Source of the DNA: Lysobacter sp. HDW10
GTDB taxonomy: Bacteria; Pseudomonadota; Gammaproteobacteria; Xanthomonadales; Xanthomonadaceae
Assembly (NCBI RefSeq): GCF_011300685.1
Contig: NZ_CP049864.1
Location: 1,232,885-1,296,884, forward strand
Direction: 5' to 3'
Length of the DNA stretch: 64,000 bases
Made by a program: the position numbers and the translations under genes. The notes below the pieces were generated by a model. That model was not told the origin of the DNA and searched no databases. It was given only the letters and a program-made list of their open reading frames with translations. Shown piece after piece: positions 19,401-28,483 of the stretch (position 1 is its first letter; each line of letters opens with the position of its first letter).

Positions 19401-19766
19401 ATGGCAAGAATTTTAATTGTCGAGGACTCACCGACAGAGATGACGGTGATGTCCCAGTTTCTATCTAAACAAGGACACGAGGTCCTCACTGCTGCTTCCG
19501 CGGAAGAAGGCATTGAGACCTGTAAACGTGAATTGCCTGATCTCGTCGTGATGGATGTGGTACTGCCCAACATGAACGGATTTCAGGCCACGCGTGCCAT
19601 CAGCAAAGACGAAGTCACCAAACATATTCCGGTGATGATCGTGAGCACCAAGGGCATGGAAGTGGATCAGGCATGGGGCATGCGTCAGGGTGCCCGTGAC
19701 TACATGGTCAAACCCGTCAAGGAAGCGGACTTCGTCTCACGTATTTCCGCCATTCTCGGGACCTGA
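19401..19766 (+). CDS. pilH: Twitching motility response regulator PilH
   Basis: A 121-residue receiver domain with no output module. It shows ILIVEDSPTEMTVM at the N-terminus, phosphoacceptor Asp52 in VVMDVVLPNMNGFQ, and Lys in YMVKPVKEADF. In the Pil-Chp system PilH counteracts PilG and helps remove phosphate from the ChpA kinase, so it influences pilus retraction and reversal. The protein is the normal size. The ATG at 19401 has an AGGGGGC site upstream. Its stop is followed one base later by the GTG of pilI, so the genes are closely coupled. Confidence 0.94.
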   Translation: MARILIVEDSPTEMTVMSQFLSKQGHEVLTAASAEEGIETCKRELPDLVVMDVVLPNMNGFQATRAISKDEVTKHIPVMIVSTKGMEVDQAWGMRQGARDYMVKPVKEADFVSRISAILGT

Positions 19767-19767
19767 A

Positions 19768-20307
19768 GTGGACGCCATTCAATCGGCCTACGGCTATTTG
19801 TGCGAACTGGATGCGCGCAGCCTTGCGCACGTCGCCGGCACACCGCAAGAAGTCGGCGGGCGCATCGGTTGGCGTGGCCTGGCTTACCGCATTGGCCACA
19901 GACTGCTGGCATCGCGCTTTGACGATGTCGCAGAAATTCTGTCGGCACCACCTGCCACACCCGTACCGGGCGGCCAAAACTGGCTGCTCGGTTTGATCAA
20001 TGTGCGCGGTAATTTGCTGCCATTGGTCGATTTGAAAATGTTCCTTGAAGGCGAACGCACTGTGATGCATGAGAACCAACGCATGCTCACGATTCGTCAA
20101 GAAGGCGGTGACGTCGGCGTTTTGATTGACGAATTGATTGGTCAGCGCGCATTCGAAGACGCAGAGCAAGTCGATCCGGGCAGCCTGACCGATGGCCGCT
20201 ACAAGCATTTGATTGAACGTGCATACAAGAAAGACGACGAAACTTGGGGCGTTTTCGACTTCGATGCATTAACCCGTACACCCGAATTCAGGCGCGCCGC
20301 TCTCTAA
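19768..20307 (+). CDS. pilI: CheW-like adaptor PilI
   Basis: A 179-residue protein with a CheW fold: VPGGQNWLLGLINVRGNLLPLVDLKMFL in the middle, GVLIDELIGQR later, and a C-terminal DALTRTPEFRRAAL tail. It links the PilJ receptor to the ChpA histidine kinase. The start is taken as the GTG at 19768, one base after the pilH stop, because the upstream open frame overlaps pilH coding and CheW-like homology starts near DARSLAHVAG. A CGGGA site lies upstream. Gene position between pilH and pilJ is the standard Pil-Chp order. Confidence 0.92.
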   Translation: MDAIQSAYGYLCELDARSLAHVAGTPQEVGGRIGWRGLAYRIGHRLLASRFDDVAEILSAPPATPVPGGQNWLLGLINVRGNLLPLVDLKMFLEGERTVMHENQRMLTIRQEGGDVGVLIDELIGQRAFEDAEQVDPGSLTDGRYKHLIERAYKKDDETWGVFDFDALTRTPEFRRAAL

Positions 20308-20358
20308 GCCGCGTCGGACAATCACCACCACATAAAGCGTTGTAGTAAAGGGGAACAC

Positions 20359-22368
20359 ATGAGCACCGCATCTGAATCGTTAATGGACAAGGCACGAACA
20401 CAGGGCACCAACTTTTGGTTGATGGCCCTGTTGATTTCGTTTCTGGTTTTCGCACTGAACGCCGGCTATTCCTTGTTCAAGTCCAGCCGATACGGTGGTG
20501 CTTCGTCCGCTGCTGCAGATTTGCAGGTGCTTTCGCAGCAATACGCCAACCAAAGCCGCGAAGCGGTCGATGGTAAGGAGCCCGCATTTGCGTCGCTGAA
20601 GAACGTTAAAGCGCAAATTGAAGCCGCTGTGAATCGCGTCGATTCGAGCTATGGCGACGATCCGCTGGTGAGCGGCGATATTGGCAAAGTGAAAACGACT
20701 TGGGCGCCGTTGGCTAAGAGCGGTGATGCAGTGCTCGCATCACAAGCGGCCTTGACCGGTCTGTCGGGTAACTCAGATCACTTCAACGCCCGCGTCCCTG
20801 ATCTTCAAGCGCAATTGAACGAAGTGGTGAACGGCCTGAGTGGTGCAGGTACGTCGGCACAACAACAGTTCGCAATGCGTCAGATCGTGTTGGCATCGTC
20901 CATGGCACGCCGGATCACGGAAATCCGTGCAGGTGGTGCGGGTGCACCTGTGGCAGGTAACGGTTTGCGTCAAGACGCAGGCGTGTTTAGCCAGGTGATG
21001 ACCGATTTGACCAACGGTGGTGCGCAGGTCGGCAAAGTCAGTGGCGCCGCAGTCGCGCCGCTCGCAAAAGCCAATCAACAATGGGCTGAAATGAAGAAGG
21101 ACGTGGACGCCATCTTGGGCAATTCACGCCAGCTCTTCACTGCACAGTCCGCTGCATTGTCAATTACCGACAACGCCGACAAACTCTTGACCGACAGCCG
21201 CGGTCTCTTTAACGCGTTTACCGCCACCGGCTCGCTGAAAGACACCAGCATTCTGGGTAACTTGTGGATCAGCATCGCGGCGGGTTTGGCCACACTCTTC
21301 TCGCTCTTGATGTTGGTGTTCTCGCAATGGCGCGCACAAAAGCTGCGTCAAGCCAGCCTCGAAGAACTCAATACGCGTAACCAACAAGCGATTATGCGAT
21401 TGCTCGACGAAATGGGCTCGCTCGCAGAAGGTGACCTGACGGTGAAGGCGACGGTGACCGAAGATATGACGGGCGCAATCGCGGACTCCATCAACTTCGC
21501 AATCGAACAGCTGCGCAGCCTCGTGGGTACGATTAACGACACCTCAGTGCAGGTCGCTGCAGGCGCACAAGAAACGCAGAACACCGCGCTTCACCTTGCA
21601 GAAGCAGCAGAACACCAGGCGCAAGAAATTACCTCGGCCTCTGATCGTATCGGTGAAATCGCATCCTCCATCCGACACGTGTCGCGCAACTCCGCACAGT
21701 CTGCTGAGGTGGCACAACGTTCGGTGGAAATTGCGACGAACGGTGCAGACGTCGTGCGTCAAACGATTCAGGGCATGGACAACATCCGTGACCAGATCCA
21801 GGAAACCTCGAAGCGTATTAAACGCCTCGGTGAATCCTCGCAAGAAATTGGTTCGATCGTGGAACTGATTAACGACATTTCCGAACAAACGAACATCTTG
21901 GCATTGAACGCATCCATTCAGGCCGCATCCGCCGGTGAAGCAGGCCGCGGGTTCGCGGTGGTGGCCGACGAAGTGCAACGACTCGCAGAACGCGCTTCTC
22001 GCGCTACAAAGCGAATTGAAGGTCTCGTGCATGCGATTCAGTCCGATACGAACGAAGCAGTGAGTTCGATGGAACAAACCACCACGGAAGTGGTGCGTGG
22101 TGCACGCTTGGCAGAAGACGCAGGTACGGCACTGGGTGAAATCGAACGCGTGTCGAGCGATCTCGCAGGCTTGATTCAAAACATCTCGAACTCTGCAGAG
22201 CAACAATCAAACGCAGCATCGAACATCACGCACACGATGGATACGATTCGTTCGATTACCGCCCAAACGTCGCAAGGCGCGAACCAAACGGCGAAATCGA
22301 TTGGAAACCTCGCTCAGCTCGCAACCGACCTGCGTCGTTCGGTCGCCGACTTTAAGCTCCCGGCCTGA
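20359..22368 (+). CDS. pilJ: Methyl-accepting chemotaxis receptor PilJ
   Basis: A 669-residue inner-membrane chemoreceptor. Membrane segments lie at residues ~20-42 and ~300-325, enclosing a ~255-residue periplasmic sensing region with two PilJ-type helical modules. A HAMP domain follows (~330-385). The long cytoplasmic coiled coil has its hairpin tip [20 protein letters not shown] near residues 508-527. In Pseudomonas PilJ senses type IV pilin on surface contact and controls ChpA. An AAAGGGG ribosome site precedes the ATG. Odd context: the CheR-type methyltransferase PilK that follows pilJ in Pseudomonas is missing here. Confidence 0.95.
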   Translation: MSTASESLMDKARTQGTNFWLMALLISFLVFALNAGYSLFKSSRYGGASSAAADLQVLSQQYANQSREAVDGKEPAFASLKNVKAQIEAAVNRVDSSYGDDPLVSGDIGKVKTTWAPLAKSGDAVLASQAALTGLSGNSDHFNARVPDLQAQLNEVVNGLSGAGTSAQQQFAMRQIVLASSMARRITEIRAGGAGAPVAGNGLRQDAGVFSQVMTDLTNGGAQVGKVSGAAVAPLAKANQQWAEMKKDVDAILGNSRQLFTAQSAALSITDNADKLLTDSRGLFNAFTATGSLKDTSILGNLWISIAAGLATLFSLLMLVFSQWRAQKLRQASLEELNTRNQQAIMRLLDEMGSLAEGDLTVKATVTEDMTGAIADSINFAIEQLRSLVGTINDTSVQVAAGAQETQNTALHLAEAAEHQAQEITSASDRIGEIASSIRHVSRNSAQSAEVAQRSVEIATNGADVVRQTIQGMDNIRDQIQETSKRIKRLGESSQEIGSIVELINDISEQTNILALNASIQAASAGEAGRGFAVVADEVQRLAERASRATKRIEGLVHAIQSDTNEAVSSMEQTTTEVVRGARLAEDAGTALGEIERVSSDLAGLIQNISNSAEQQSNAASNITHTMDTIRSITAQTSQGANQTAKSIGNLAQLATDLRRSVADFKLPA

Positions 22369-22423
22369 GCGCCGGACGGATTGAGTCAGTGACTGAAGCA
22401 GCGAAGAGTCCAAGGATCCATAA

Positions 22424-25400
22424 ATGAGCGCGTTACGCGAGGCGATTGAACACGCCACACTTGGTTGGGTAAAGCCGGAGTTGGATACGGCACTCCACCA
22501 AGTGCAAGGCGATATTGAGACCTATGTCGAGGCACCGGGCGATGTGGGTCCGTTGCGCGATGCGACCAACCAATTGCGGCAGATCGAAGGCACGCTGCGC
22601 ATGTTGGAGTTGTACGCGCCGGCGACCTTGATCGAAGAAATGCATGCCTTGACCTCGGCGTTGTCCGATGGCGAGATCGCTGATCAACGTGATGAGGCCT
22701 GTGCTGCCCTTGGGCGCGCGGCCATTCAATTGCCCGACTACCTTGAACGTTTGCAAAGCGGCCACCGCGATATTCCGGTGGTTTTGTTGCCCTTGCTCAA
22801 TGAGCTGCGCGGTTTCCGCGGTGAGTCGGCCTTGGGTGAGTCGGTGTTGTTCTCGCCCGACTTCGAACGTCCGCTGCCGAAGGAAGTGGTCGAGGTCCCG
22901 GAACAAGCGCCGACAGGTGGGCGTGAGCTGCTTGATCAATATGAAGGCGATTTGCGTCGCATGTTGAACGAGTGGCAGTCGAACGCTGACATCTCAGCAT
23001 CGTTGCTCAAAGAACGCATTGATGGTTTGTTTGGCTTTGCGCGTGACGAAGACATGCGTCGCCTCCTGTGGGTTGCATCTGAAACTGCACAGGCCATGGA
23101 CGACGGCGCACTCGATGCGACGCGTCAATTGCGTGAAGCATTCAACTCAGTCATCGAAGAAGTACAAGCCTCGCGTCAAGAGTCCGGGCTCGCTTCGGGT
23201 AATGCATCGTCATCGTATTTGCCGGTTCGCAAACTGTTGCAACAAGTTGCCAGAATCGACACCGCCAATCCGAGTTTGGATCGCTTGCGCGATACCTTCG
23301 GTTTGCATCAACAAACCGTCAGTGCGGAAGAACTCGCACACGCACAAAGTAGTGTGACCGGTGTTAATCGTGCGTTGCTCGATACAGTCACCAGCGCATT
23401 GAAAGAAGATGTGTTCCGCGTCAAAGACTCGCTGGACCTTCATCTGCGCACCGGCAATACCAATGCATCCGAACTGGTCAATGAAGTCGAAGCACTGAGC
23501 CGTATTTCAGACACGCTCGGCATGTTGGGCTTGGGCGGCGCACGTGATCTGATCCAACGTCAACGTGATCTGTTGGCAGGTGTTGTTCAAGGCGATAAGG
23601 CAGCCGATGAATCGGTGCTGCTCGATGTTGCGGGCGCATTGCTGTTCGTTGACGCATCGCTCGAAGATCAGGTTGCCCAATTGGGCCGTGAAGTCGGCCG
23701 CAATAAAGGCGACGATTCCATCAGCACGTCGGATGCCGAGCAATTGCTCGCTGCACTGACGCGCGAAGCCGTTGTGAACTTTGGCGATGCTCGCCAAGCC
23801 TTTGTGGCCTTCGTCGAAACAGGTTGGGACCACGCCGCATTGGCCGAAGTGCCGAAACTGTTGAATGAAGTTTCGGGCGCATTGGGCATGCTCGAATTGC
23901 CGCAATCGGCTGAATATGTCACCGGCATTCGATTGTTCACCGAGAACGAACTGATTCAAAAGCGCCGCGTACCCGGTAGCCAACAGCTCGATACGTTCGC
24001 AGACGCCATTGCCAGCGTCGAGTACTACCTCGAAGCATTGCGCGACAAACGCGCAGATCGTGAAGACATTCTCGCCATTACGCAACAAAGCCTCGAGGCG
24101 TTGCGTTACTGGCCGCTGCCGTCGCATATGACAGAAGCGCCGATGCCTTCGCTCGGCAATGAAGTCGAAGATGCCTATGAGGCATTTTTGGAAACAGCGT
24201 CCGCCGCGCAAAAGGCAGACGAAGAACTCGCAGTGCAAGAAGCCGCGAAGGGCGAAGTCGAGGCAGAAGACGCCTCGCAAATTCGCCCGTGGGCACGCAC
24301 AGATGCGACTGACTCCTTGAAGGCGAGCTTGGCGGTTCGTCCTGAATTGCAGTTTGACCTGACGAAGGACGACATCGACGACGAGATCCGCGAGATCTTT
24401 GTTGAAGAGTTCAAGGACGAAATTGAAAACTTAAGCGTCTTGTTGCCTGCTTGGCGGGAAGCGCCCGGTGACGCAGACCGTCTGCGCCCGATTCGTCGCG
24501 TTTTCCACACCTTGAAAGGCAGTGGCCGACTCGTGGGCGCCACGAAACTCGGTGAGTTCAGCTGGAAGATTGAGAACATGTTGAACCGTGTGTTGGACGG
24601 TTCACGATTGGCCTCGCCGGAAGTTGTCGCATTGGTTGATGCCGCGATGGATGAGCTGCCCGCGCTCTATGGGGCACTTCGCAACGAAGCGGTGCCGGAG
24701 GTAGATCTCGCCGGTATCGAGGGTGTGGCAGACCAACTCGCCAATGGCGAAGACGTCACCTACGCGCGTGCGGCTGCCGAAGAAGTGGTTGAAGTCGCGG
24801 CACCGACGCACACGCCGGTTCAAATTGACCCGGTGTTGCTCGAAATCTTGTCGGCCGAAGTACAAGGCCACATGGTCCACCTCGATGAATGGTTGGCGCG
24901 TCAACCGGCAGTGCCGGATGAAGCCGTTGTACGTGCGGTGCACACCATGAACGGTGCATTCTCGATGGCCGAAGTGCCCGGCGTGAGTGATGCAGCAAGC
25001 CCGGCAGAAGCGTATTTGAAGCGCCTCAAGTCTGCGGGTCAAATGCCGAGCGAGGCGGGCGTGCAAGCGCTCAACACCTTGGCAGCACACGTTCGCGAAA
25101 GCATCGTGTCCTTGCAAGCCACGCCGCAAATGGTGCCGCTCATCGGAAGCTTGGAAGATCAGTTCGTTGCCCTGCGCGATGCATTGCCTGCACCGATGCC
25201 GGAAGACTTCGGTTTGGGCGAAGATCACGGCGACGTCTTTGACGCCGATGAAGAAGCAAGCAGCACTGCGCTCGCAGACGCTGAAGCTGCGGTGCAAGCC
25301 GAAGCAGATAATCTTGAGCTGGAACGTATCGCCGCTGAGTTTGCGGAATCTGAGCGTCTCGAAGCAGCAGCGGAACAAATCGCACCCGACCAGACCGCAG

Positions 25401-28400
25401 CCGAACAAGCCGCAGCAGAGCAAGCAGCAGCAGAGCAAGCAGCAGCAGAACAAGCAGCAGCAGAACAAGCAGCAGCAGAACAAGCAGCAGCAGAACAAGC
25501 AGCAGCAGAACAAGCAGCAGCAGAACAAGCAGCAGCAGAACAAGCAGCAGCAGAACAAGCAGCAGCCGAACAAGCAGCAGCCGAACAAGCAGCAGCCGAA
25601 CAAGCAGCAGCCGAACAAGCAGCAGCCGAACAAGCAGCAGCCGAACAAGCAGCAGCCGAACAAGCAGCAGCCGAACAAGCAGCAGCCGAACAAGCCGCAG
25701 CCGAACAAGCTGCAGCAGAACAAGCAGCAGCCGAACAAGCCGCAGCCGAACAAGCCGCAGCCGAGCAAGCCGCAGCCGAGCAAGCCGCAGCCGAACAAGC
25801 CGCAGCGGAACAAGCCGCAGCCGAACAAGCCGCAGCCGAACAAGCCGCAGCCGAACAAGCCGCAGCCGAACAAGCAGCAGCCGAACAAGCAGCAGCAGAG
25901 CAAGCAGCAGCAGAGCAAGCAGCAGCAGAGCAAGCAGCAGCAGAGCAAGCAGCAGCAGAACAAGCTGCAGCCGAACAAGCCGCCGCTGAAGCAGAAGCAC
26001 TTCGCTTCGCTGCCGAGCAAGCAGAATTCGCCAAGCGCGCTGCGGAAACCGCGCCGCTTGAAGATATTTCTGCACCCGAAGCACGCGAAAAGGCGCCTGC
26101 CTTCCAAGCGCAAGCAAGTGCCTCTACGTTTGGCGTCGACATCGGCCCGGCACACCCGCTGGATGCCTCGCAGCTCGACCTCGAACTGCTGGATATCTTC
26201 ACCGAAGAATGTAACGACATCCTAGATAACTCGGATGGTTTGCTTGTTCAGCTGCGCGATGAAACTGACACCGCTGAAACGATCAAAGCACTGCAGCGCG
26301 ATCTGCACACCCTGAAGGGTGGTGCGCGGATGGCGGGCATCATGTCGATCGGTGACTTGGGCCACTCGATGGAATCCTTGCTCGAAGCCGTTGCGGATAA
26401 GCGCACGGAATTCGGTGCGGACACCATCCCCTTGCTCGAGCGCGGACTGGACACCTTGCGTGCCATGAGCGAACGCGTCATGGTGCGTCAGTCCTCAACT
26501 GCACCCAACGAGCTTATTGCCGCCTTCAACGCGCGCGCTCGTGGCGTTGCGTTCGATCATTCGGCAGCGGCCGTTGTTGAACAAACGCAAGTCGAAATGG
26601 CCGCGCTTTCAGCACCTGCTGAAACGGCGCTCGATAAAGAAGCACAAGCCGCCACGACGAGTCGCGGCACGCAAGAACAAGTGCGTATCCGTGCAGACTT
26701 GCTCGACCGCTTGGTCAACTACGCCGGTGAAGTCGCGATCTACCGCTCGCGACTGGAACAACAGTTGGGCGCGTTCCGTTCGTCGATGGGCGAAATGGAA
26801 CAAACCAACTTGCGCCTGCGCGACCAGTTGCGTCGTTTGGATCTCGAAACCGAAGCGCAAATCGTTGCGCGTTACCAACGCGAACATGACGCACGCGACC
26901 CGACGTTCGATCCGCTCGAGCTCGATCGCTTCTCGACCTTGCAGCAATTGACCCGCGGTCTGAACGAATCCGCGAACGATATGTCGACGCTGCAGGCGAC
27001 GCTGGAAGACCTGACGCGTCAATACGAAACACTGTTGTTGCAACAGTCGCGTGTGAGTACCGACTTGCAAGAAGGTCTCATGCGTACGCGCATGATTCCG
27101 TTCGACTCGGTCTTGCCGCGCTTGCGTCGCGTGATTCGCCAAGCTGCAAGCGATTCCGATAAGGAAGCCAAGCTCGCCGTTCACGGTGCGCAAAGCGATA
27201 TCGATCGCAACGTGCTCGAACGCATGACGGCGCCGCTGGAACATTTGTTGCGCAACGCAGTCGCACACGGCATTGAAGCGCCGACTGCACGTCGTCGCGC
27301 GGGCAAGTCCGCAGAAGGCACGATCAACGTACAGATCAAGCACGAAGGGTCTGAAATCGTGATGACGATTTCAGACGACGGTGCAGGTCTGAACTACGAC
27401 GCCATTCGTAAGCGCGGCATCGAAAGAGGCTTGATCGCTTCCGATGCAGAGCCGACGCACACCGAATTGGCTTCATTGATCTTGAGCCCTGGCTTCTCGA
27501 CTGCGAAGTCGGTGAGCCAACTAGCCGGCCGCGGCGTGGGCATGGACGTGGTCGACAGCGAAGTCCGCCAGCTCGGCGGTTCGATGGAAATCTCGTCGGA
27601 GCACAAGCAAGGCACGCAATTCACACTGCGCTTGCCGCAAACACTCGCTGTGACACCTGCCGTATTCGTGCGCATCGGTGAAACCAGTTACGCAGTGCCG
27701 ATCGCTTCTGTGCAAGGTGTGAGCCGCTTGTCGCGCGATGCCTATGTCCCCGGCGAATCCAAGCTGCAATACGGTGGTGCCGAGTACACGGTGCACGACC
27801 TTGGCTTGCTGTTGAACCAAGCCGGTGCGCGTGCGGATGAGCAATTGCAGATCCCGATGCTGCTGGTCGGTGCAGGTGATCTCCGTGTTGCTGTGGGTGT
27901 GGATCAAATCATCGGTAACCGCGAAATCGTGGTGAAGCCGGTGGGGCCGCAAGTGGGCTCCATACCAGGCATCTTCGGCGCTACGGTGATGGGTGACGGT
28001 AGTGTTGTCGTCATTCTCGACGTCGTGCCCTTGGCTCGTCGCTTCGCCAGCGCACCCCGTGATCTCGACGCGGCACCGGCACAAGCGGCTGATACGCACG
28101 TCGTTCCGGTAGTGATGGTGGTCGACGATTCGGTCACGATGCGTAAGGTCACAGGTCGTGTCTTGGAACGCCAAGGCTACGAAGTATTGACCGCGAAAGA
28201 TGGTATCGACGCGCTTGAGCGTATGGCAGAACAAGTGCCTGACCTCATGCTGCTCGACATCGAAATGCCGCGCATGGACGGTTACGAGCTCGCCACTGAA
28301 ATGCGTCGCGACCCGCGTCTGCGCAACGTGCCGATCATCATGATTACGTCACGTACCGGTGAAAAGCATCGCGAACGTGCATTCGACATCGGTGTGAATC

Positions 28401-28483
28401 GCTACCTCGGTAAACCCTATCAGGAACCCGAACTTCTGAAGAACGTCAACGAGTTGTTGGAGCAGGCGCGTGAGCAGCGCTGA
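22424..28483 (+). CDS. chpA: Hybrid chemosensory kinase ChpA (PilL) with giant AAAEQ repeat
   Basis: A 2019-residue CheA-type kinase for the Pil-Chp system. Three canonical phosphotransfer (Hpt) domains carry His695 (HTLKGSG), His840 (HTMNGAF) and His1295 (HTLKGGA). Earlier regions look like Hpt domains without His (RQIEGTLRML near residue 50; LSRISDTLGML; LLNEVSGALGML). Residues 991-1185 are a pentapeptide repeat. The dimerisation region starts near 1420, the ATPase near 1600 (LEHLLRNAVAHGIE, SDDGAGL, GRGVGMDVV), a CheW domain near 1745, and a C-terminal receiver has Asp1945 (LLDIEMPRMDG). It phosphorylates PilG and PilH. Start ATG at 22424 with AAGGAT upstream. The 3' end overlaps the next gene by 14 bases. 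Confidence 0.96.
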   Translation: MSALREAIEHATLGWVKPELDTALHQVQGDIETYVEAPGDVGPLRDATNQLRQIEGTLRMLELYAPATLIEEMHALTSALSDGEIADQRDEACAALGRAAIQLPDYLERLQSGHRDIPVVLLPLLNELRGFRGESALGESVLFSPDFERPLPKEVVEVPEQAPTGGRELLDQYEGDLRRMLNEWQSNADISASLLKERIDGLFGFARDEDMRRLLWVASETAQAMDDGALDATRQLREAFNSVIEEVQASRQESGLASGNASSSYLPVRKLLQQVARIDTANPSLDRLRDTFGLHQQTVSAEELAHAQSSVTGVNRALLDTVTSALKEDVFRVKDSLDLHLRTGNTNASELVNEVEALSRISDTLGMLGLGGARDLIQRQRDLLAGVVQGDKAADESVLLDVAGALLFVDASLEDQVAQLGREVGRNKGDDSISTSDAEQLLAALTREAVVNFGDARQAFVAFVETGWDHAALAEVPKLLNEVSGALGMLELPQSAEYVTGIRLFTENELIQKRRVPGSQQLDTFADAIASVEYYLEALRDKRADREDILAITQQSLEALRYWPLPSHMTEAPMPSLGNEVEDAYEAFLETASAAQKADEELAVQEAAKGEVEAEDASQIRPWARTDATDSLKASLAVRPELQFDLTKDDIDDEIREIFVEEFKDEIENLSVLLPAWREAPGDADRLRPIRRVFHTLKGSGRLVGATKLGEFSWKIENMLNRVLDGSRLASPEVVALVDAAMDELPALYGALRNEAVPEVDLAGIEGVADQLANGEDVTYARAAAEEVVEVAAPTHTPVQIDPVLLEILSAEVQGHMVHLDEWLARQPAVPDEAVVRAVHTMNGAFSMAEVPGVSDAASPAEAYLKRLKSAGQMPSEAGVQALNTLAAHVRESIVSLQATPQMVPLIGSLEDQFVALRDALPAPMPEDFGLGEDHGDVFDADEEASSTALADAEAAVQAEADNLELERIAAEFAESERLEAAAEQIAPDQTAAEQAAAEQAAAEQAAAEQAAAEQAAAEQAAAEQAAAEQAAAEQAAAEQAAAEQAAAEQAAAEQAAAEQAAAEQAAAEQAAAEQAAAEQAAAEQAAAEQAAAEQAAAEQAAAEQAAAEQAAAEQAAAEQAAAEQAAAEQAAAEQAAAEQAAAEQAAAEQAAAEQAAAEQAAAEQAAAEQAAAEQAAAEQAAAEQAAAEAEALRFAAEQAEFAKRAAETAPLEDISAPEAREKAPAFQAQASASTFGVDIGPAHPLDASQLDLELLDIFTEECNDILDNSDGLLVQLRDETDTAETIKALQRDLHTLKGGARMAGIMSIGDLGHSMESLLEAVADKRTEFGADTIPLLERGLDTLRAMSERVMVRQSSTAPNELIAAFNARARGVAFDHSAAAVVEQTQVEMAALSAPAETALDKEAQAATTSRGTQEQVRIRADLLDRLVNYAGEVAIYRSRLEQQLGAFRSSMGEMEQTNLRLRDQLRRLDLETEAQIVARYQREHDARDPTFDPLELDRFSTLQQLTRGLNESANDMSTLQATLEDLTRQYETLLLQQSRVSTDLQEGLMRTRMIPFDSVLPRLRRVIRQAASDSDKEAKLAVHGAQSDIDRNVLERMTAPLEHLLRNAVAHGIEAPTARRRAGKSAEGTINVQIKHEGSEIVMTISDDGAGLNYDAIRKRGIERGLIASDAEPTHTELASLILSPGFSTAKSVSQLAGRGVGMDVVDSEVRQLGGSMEISSEHKQGTQFTLRLPQTLAVTPAVFVRIGETSYAVPIASVQGVSRLSRDAYVPGESKLQYGGAEYTVHDLGLLLNQAGARADEQLQIPMLLVGAGDLRVAVGVDQIIGNREIVVKPVGPQVGSIPGIFGATVMGDGSVVVILDVVPLARRFASAPRDLDAAPAQAADTHVVPVVMVVDDSVTMRKVTGRVLERQGYEVLTAKDGIDALERMAEQVPDLMLLDIEMPRMDGYELATEMRRDPRLRNVPIIMITSRTGEKHRERAFDIGVNRYLGKPYQEPELLKNVNELLEQAREQR
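25394..25990 (+). repeat. Tandem 15-bp repeat (AAAEQ pentapeptide) inside chpA
   Basis: One TAAEQ, 38 consecutive AAAEQ units (25409-25978, 15 bases each) and a degenerate AAAEA unit. The units fall into blocks identical at base level. After two early units there are eight GCAGCAGCAGAACAA (25439-25558), then nine GCAGCAGCCGAACAA (25559-25693), then a mixed GCCGCAGCC-rich block, then GCAGCAGCAGAGCAA copies (25889-25948). This is the pattern expected from recent slippage or unequal exchange. The repeat encodes a predicted long charged helix linking the second and third canonical Hpt domains. All six frames are free of stops. Confidence 0.98.

Noticed and set aside
24602-26155. A 517-codon minus-strand open frame, Cys/Leu/Phe-rich, opposite chpA
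   Set aside because: It exists only because the 15-bp repeat lacks stops in every frame. The plus frame has clear Hpt and kinase homology on both sides, and the antisense protein is repetitive with no recognisable domain.
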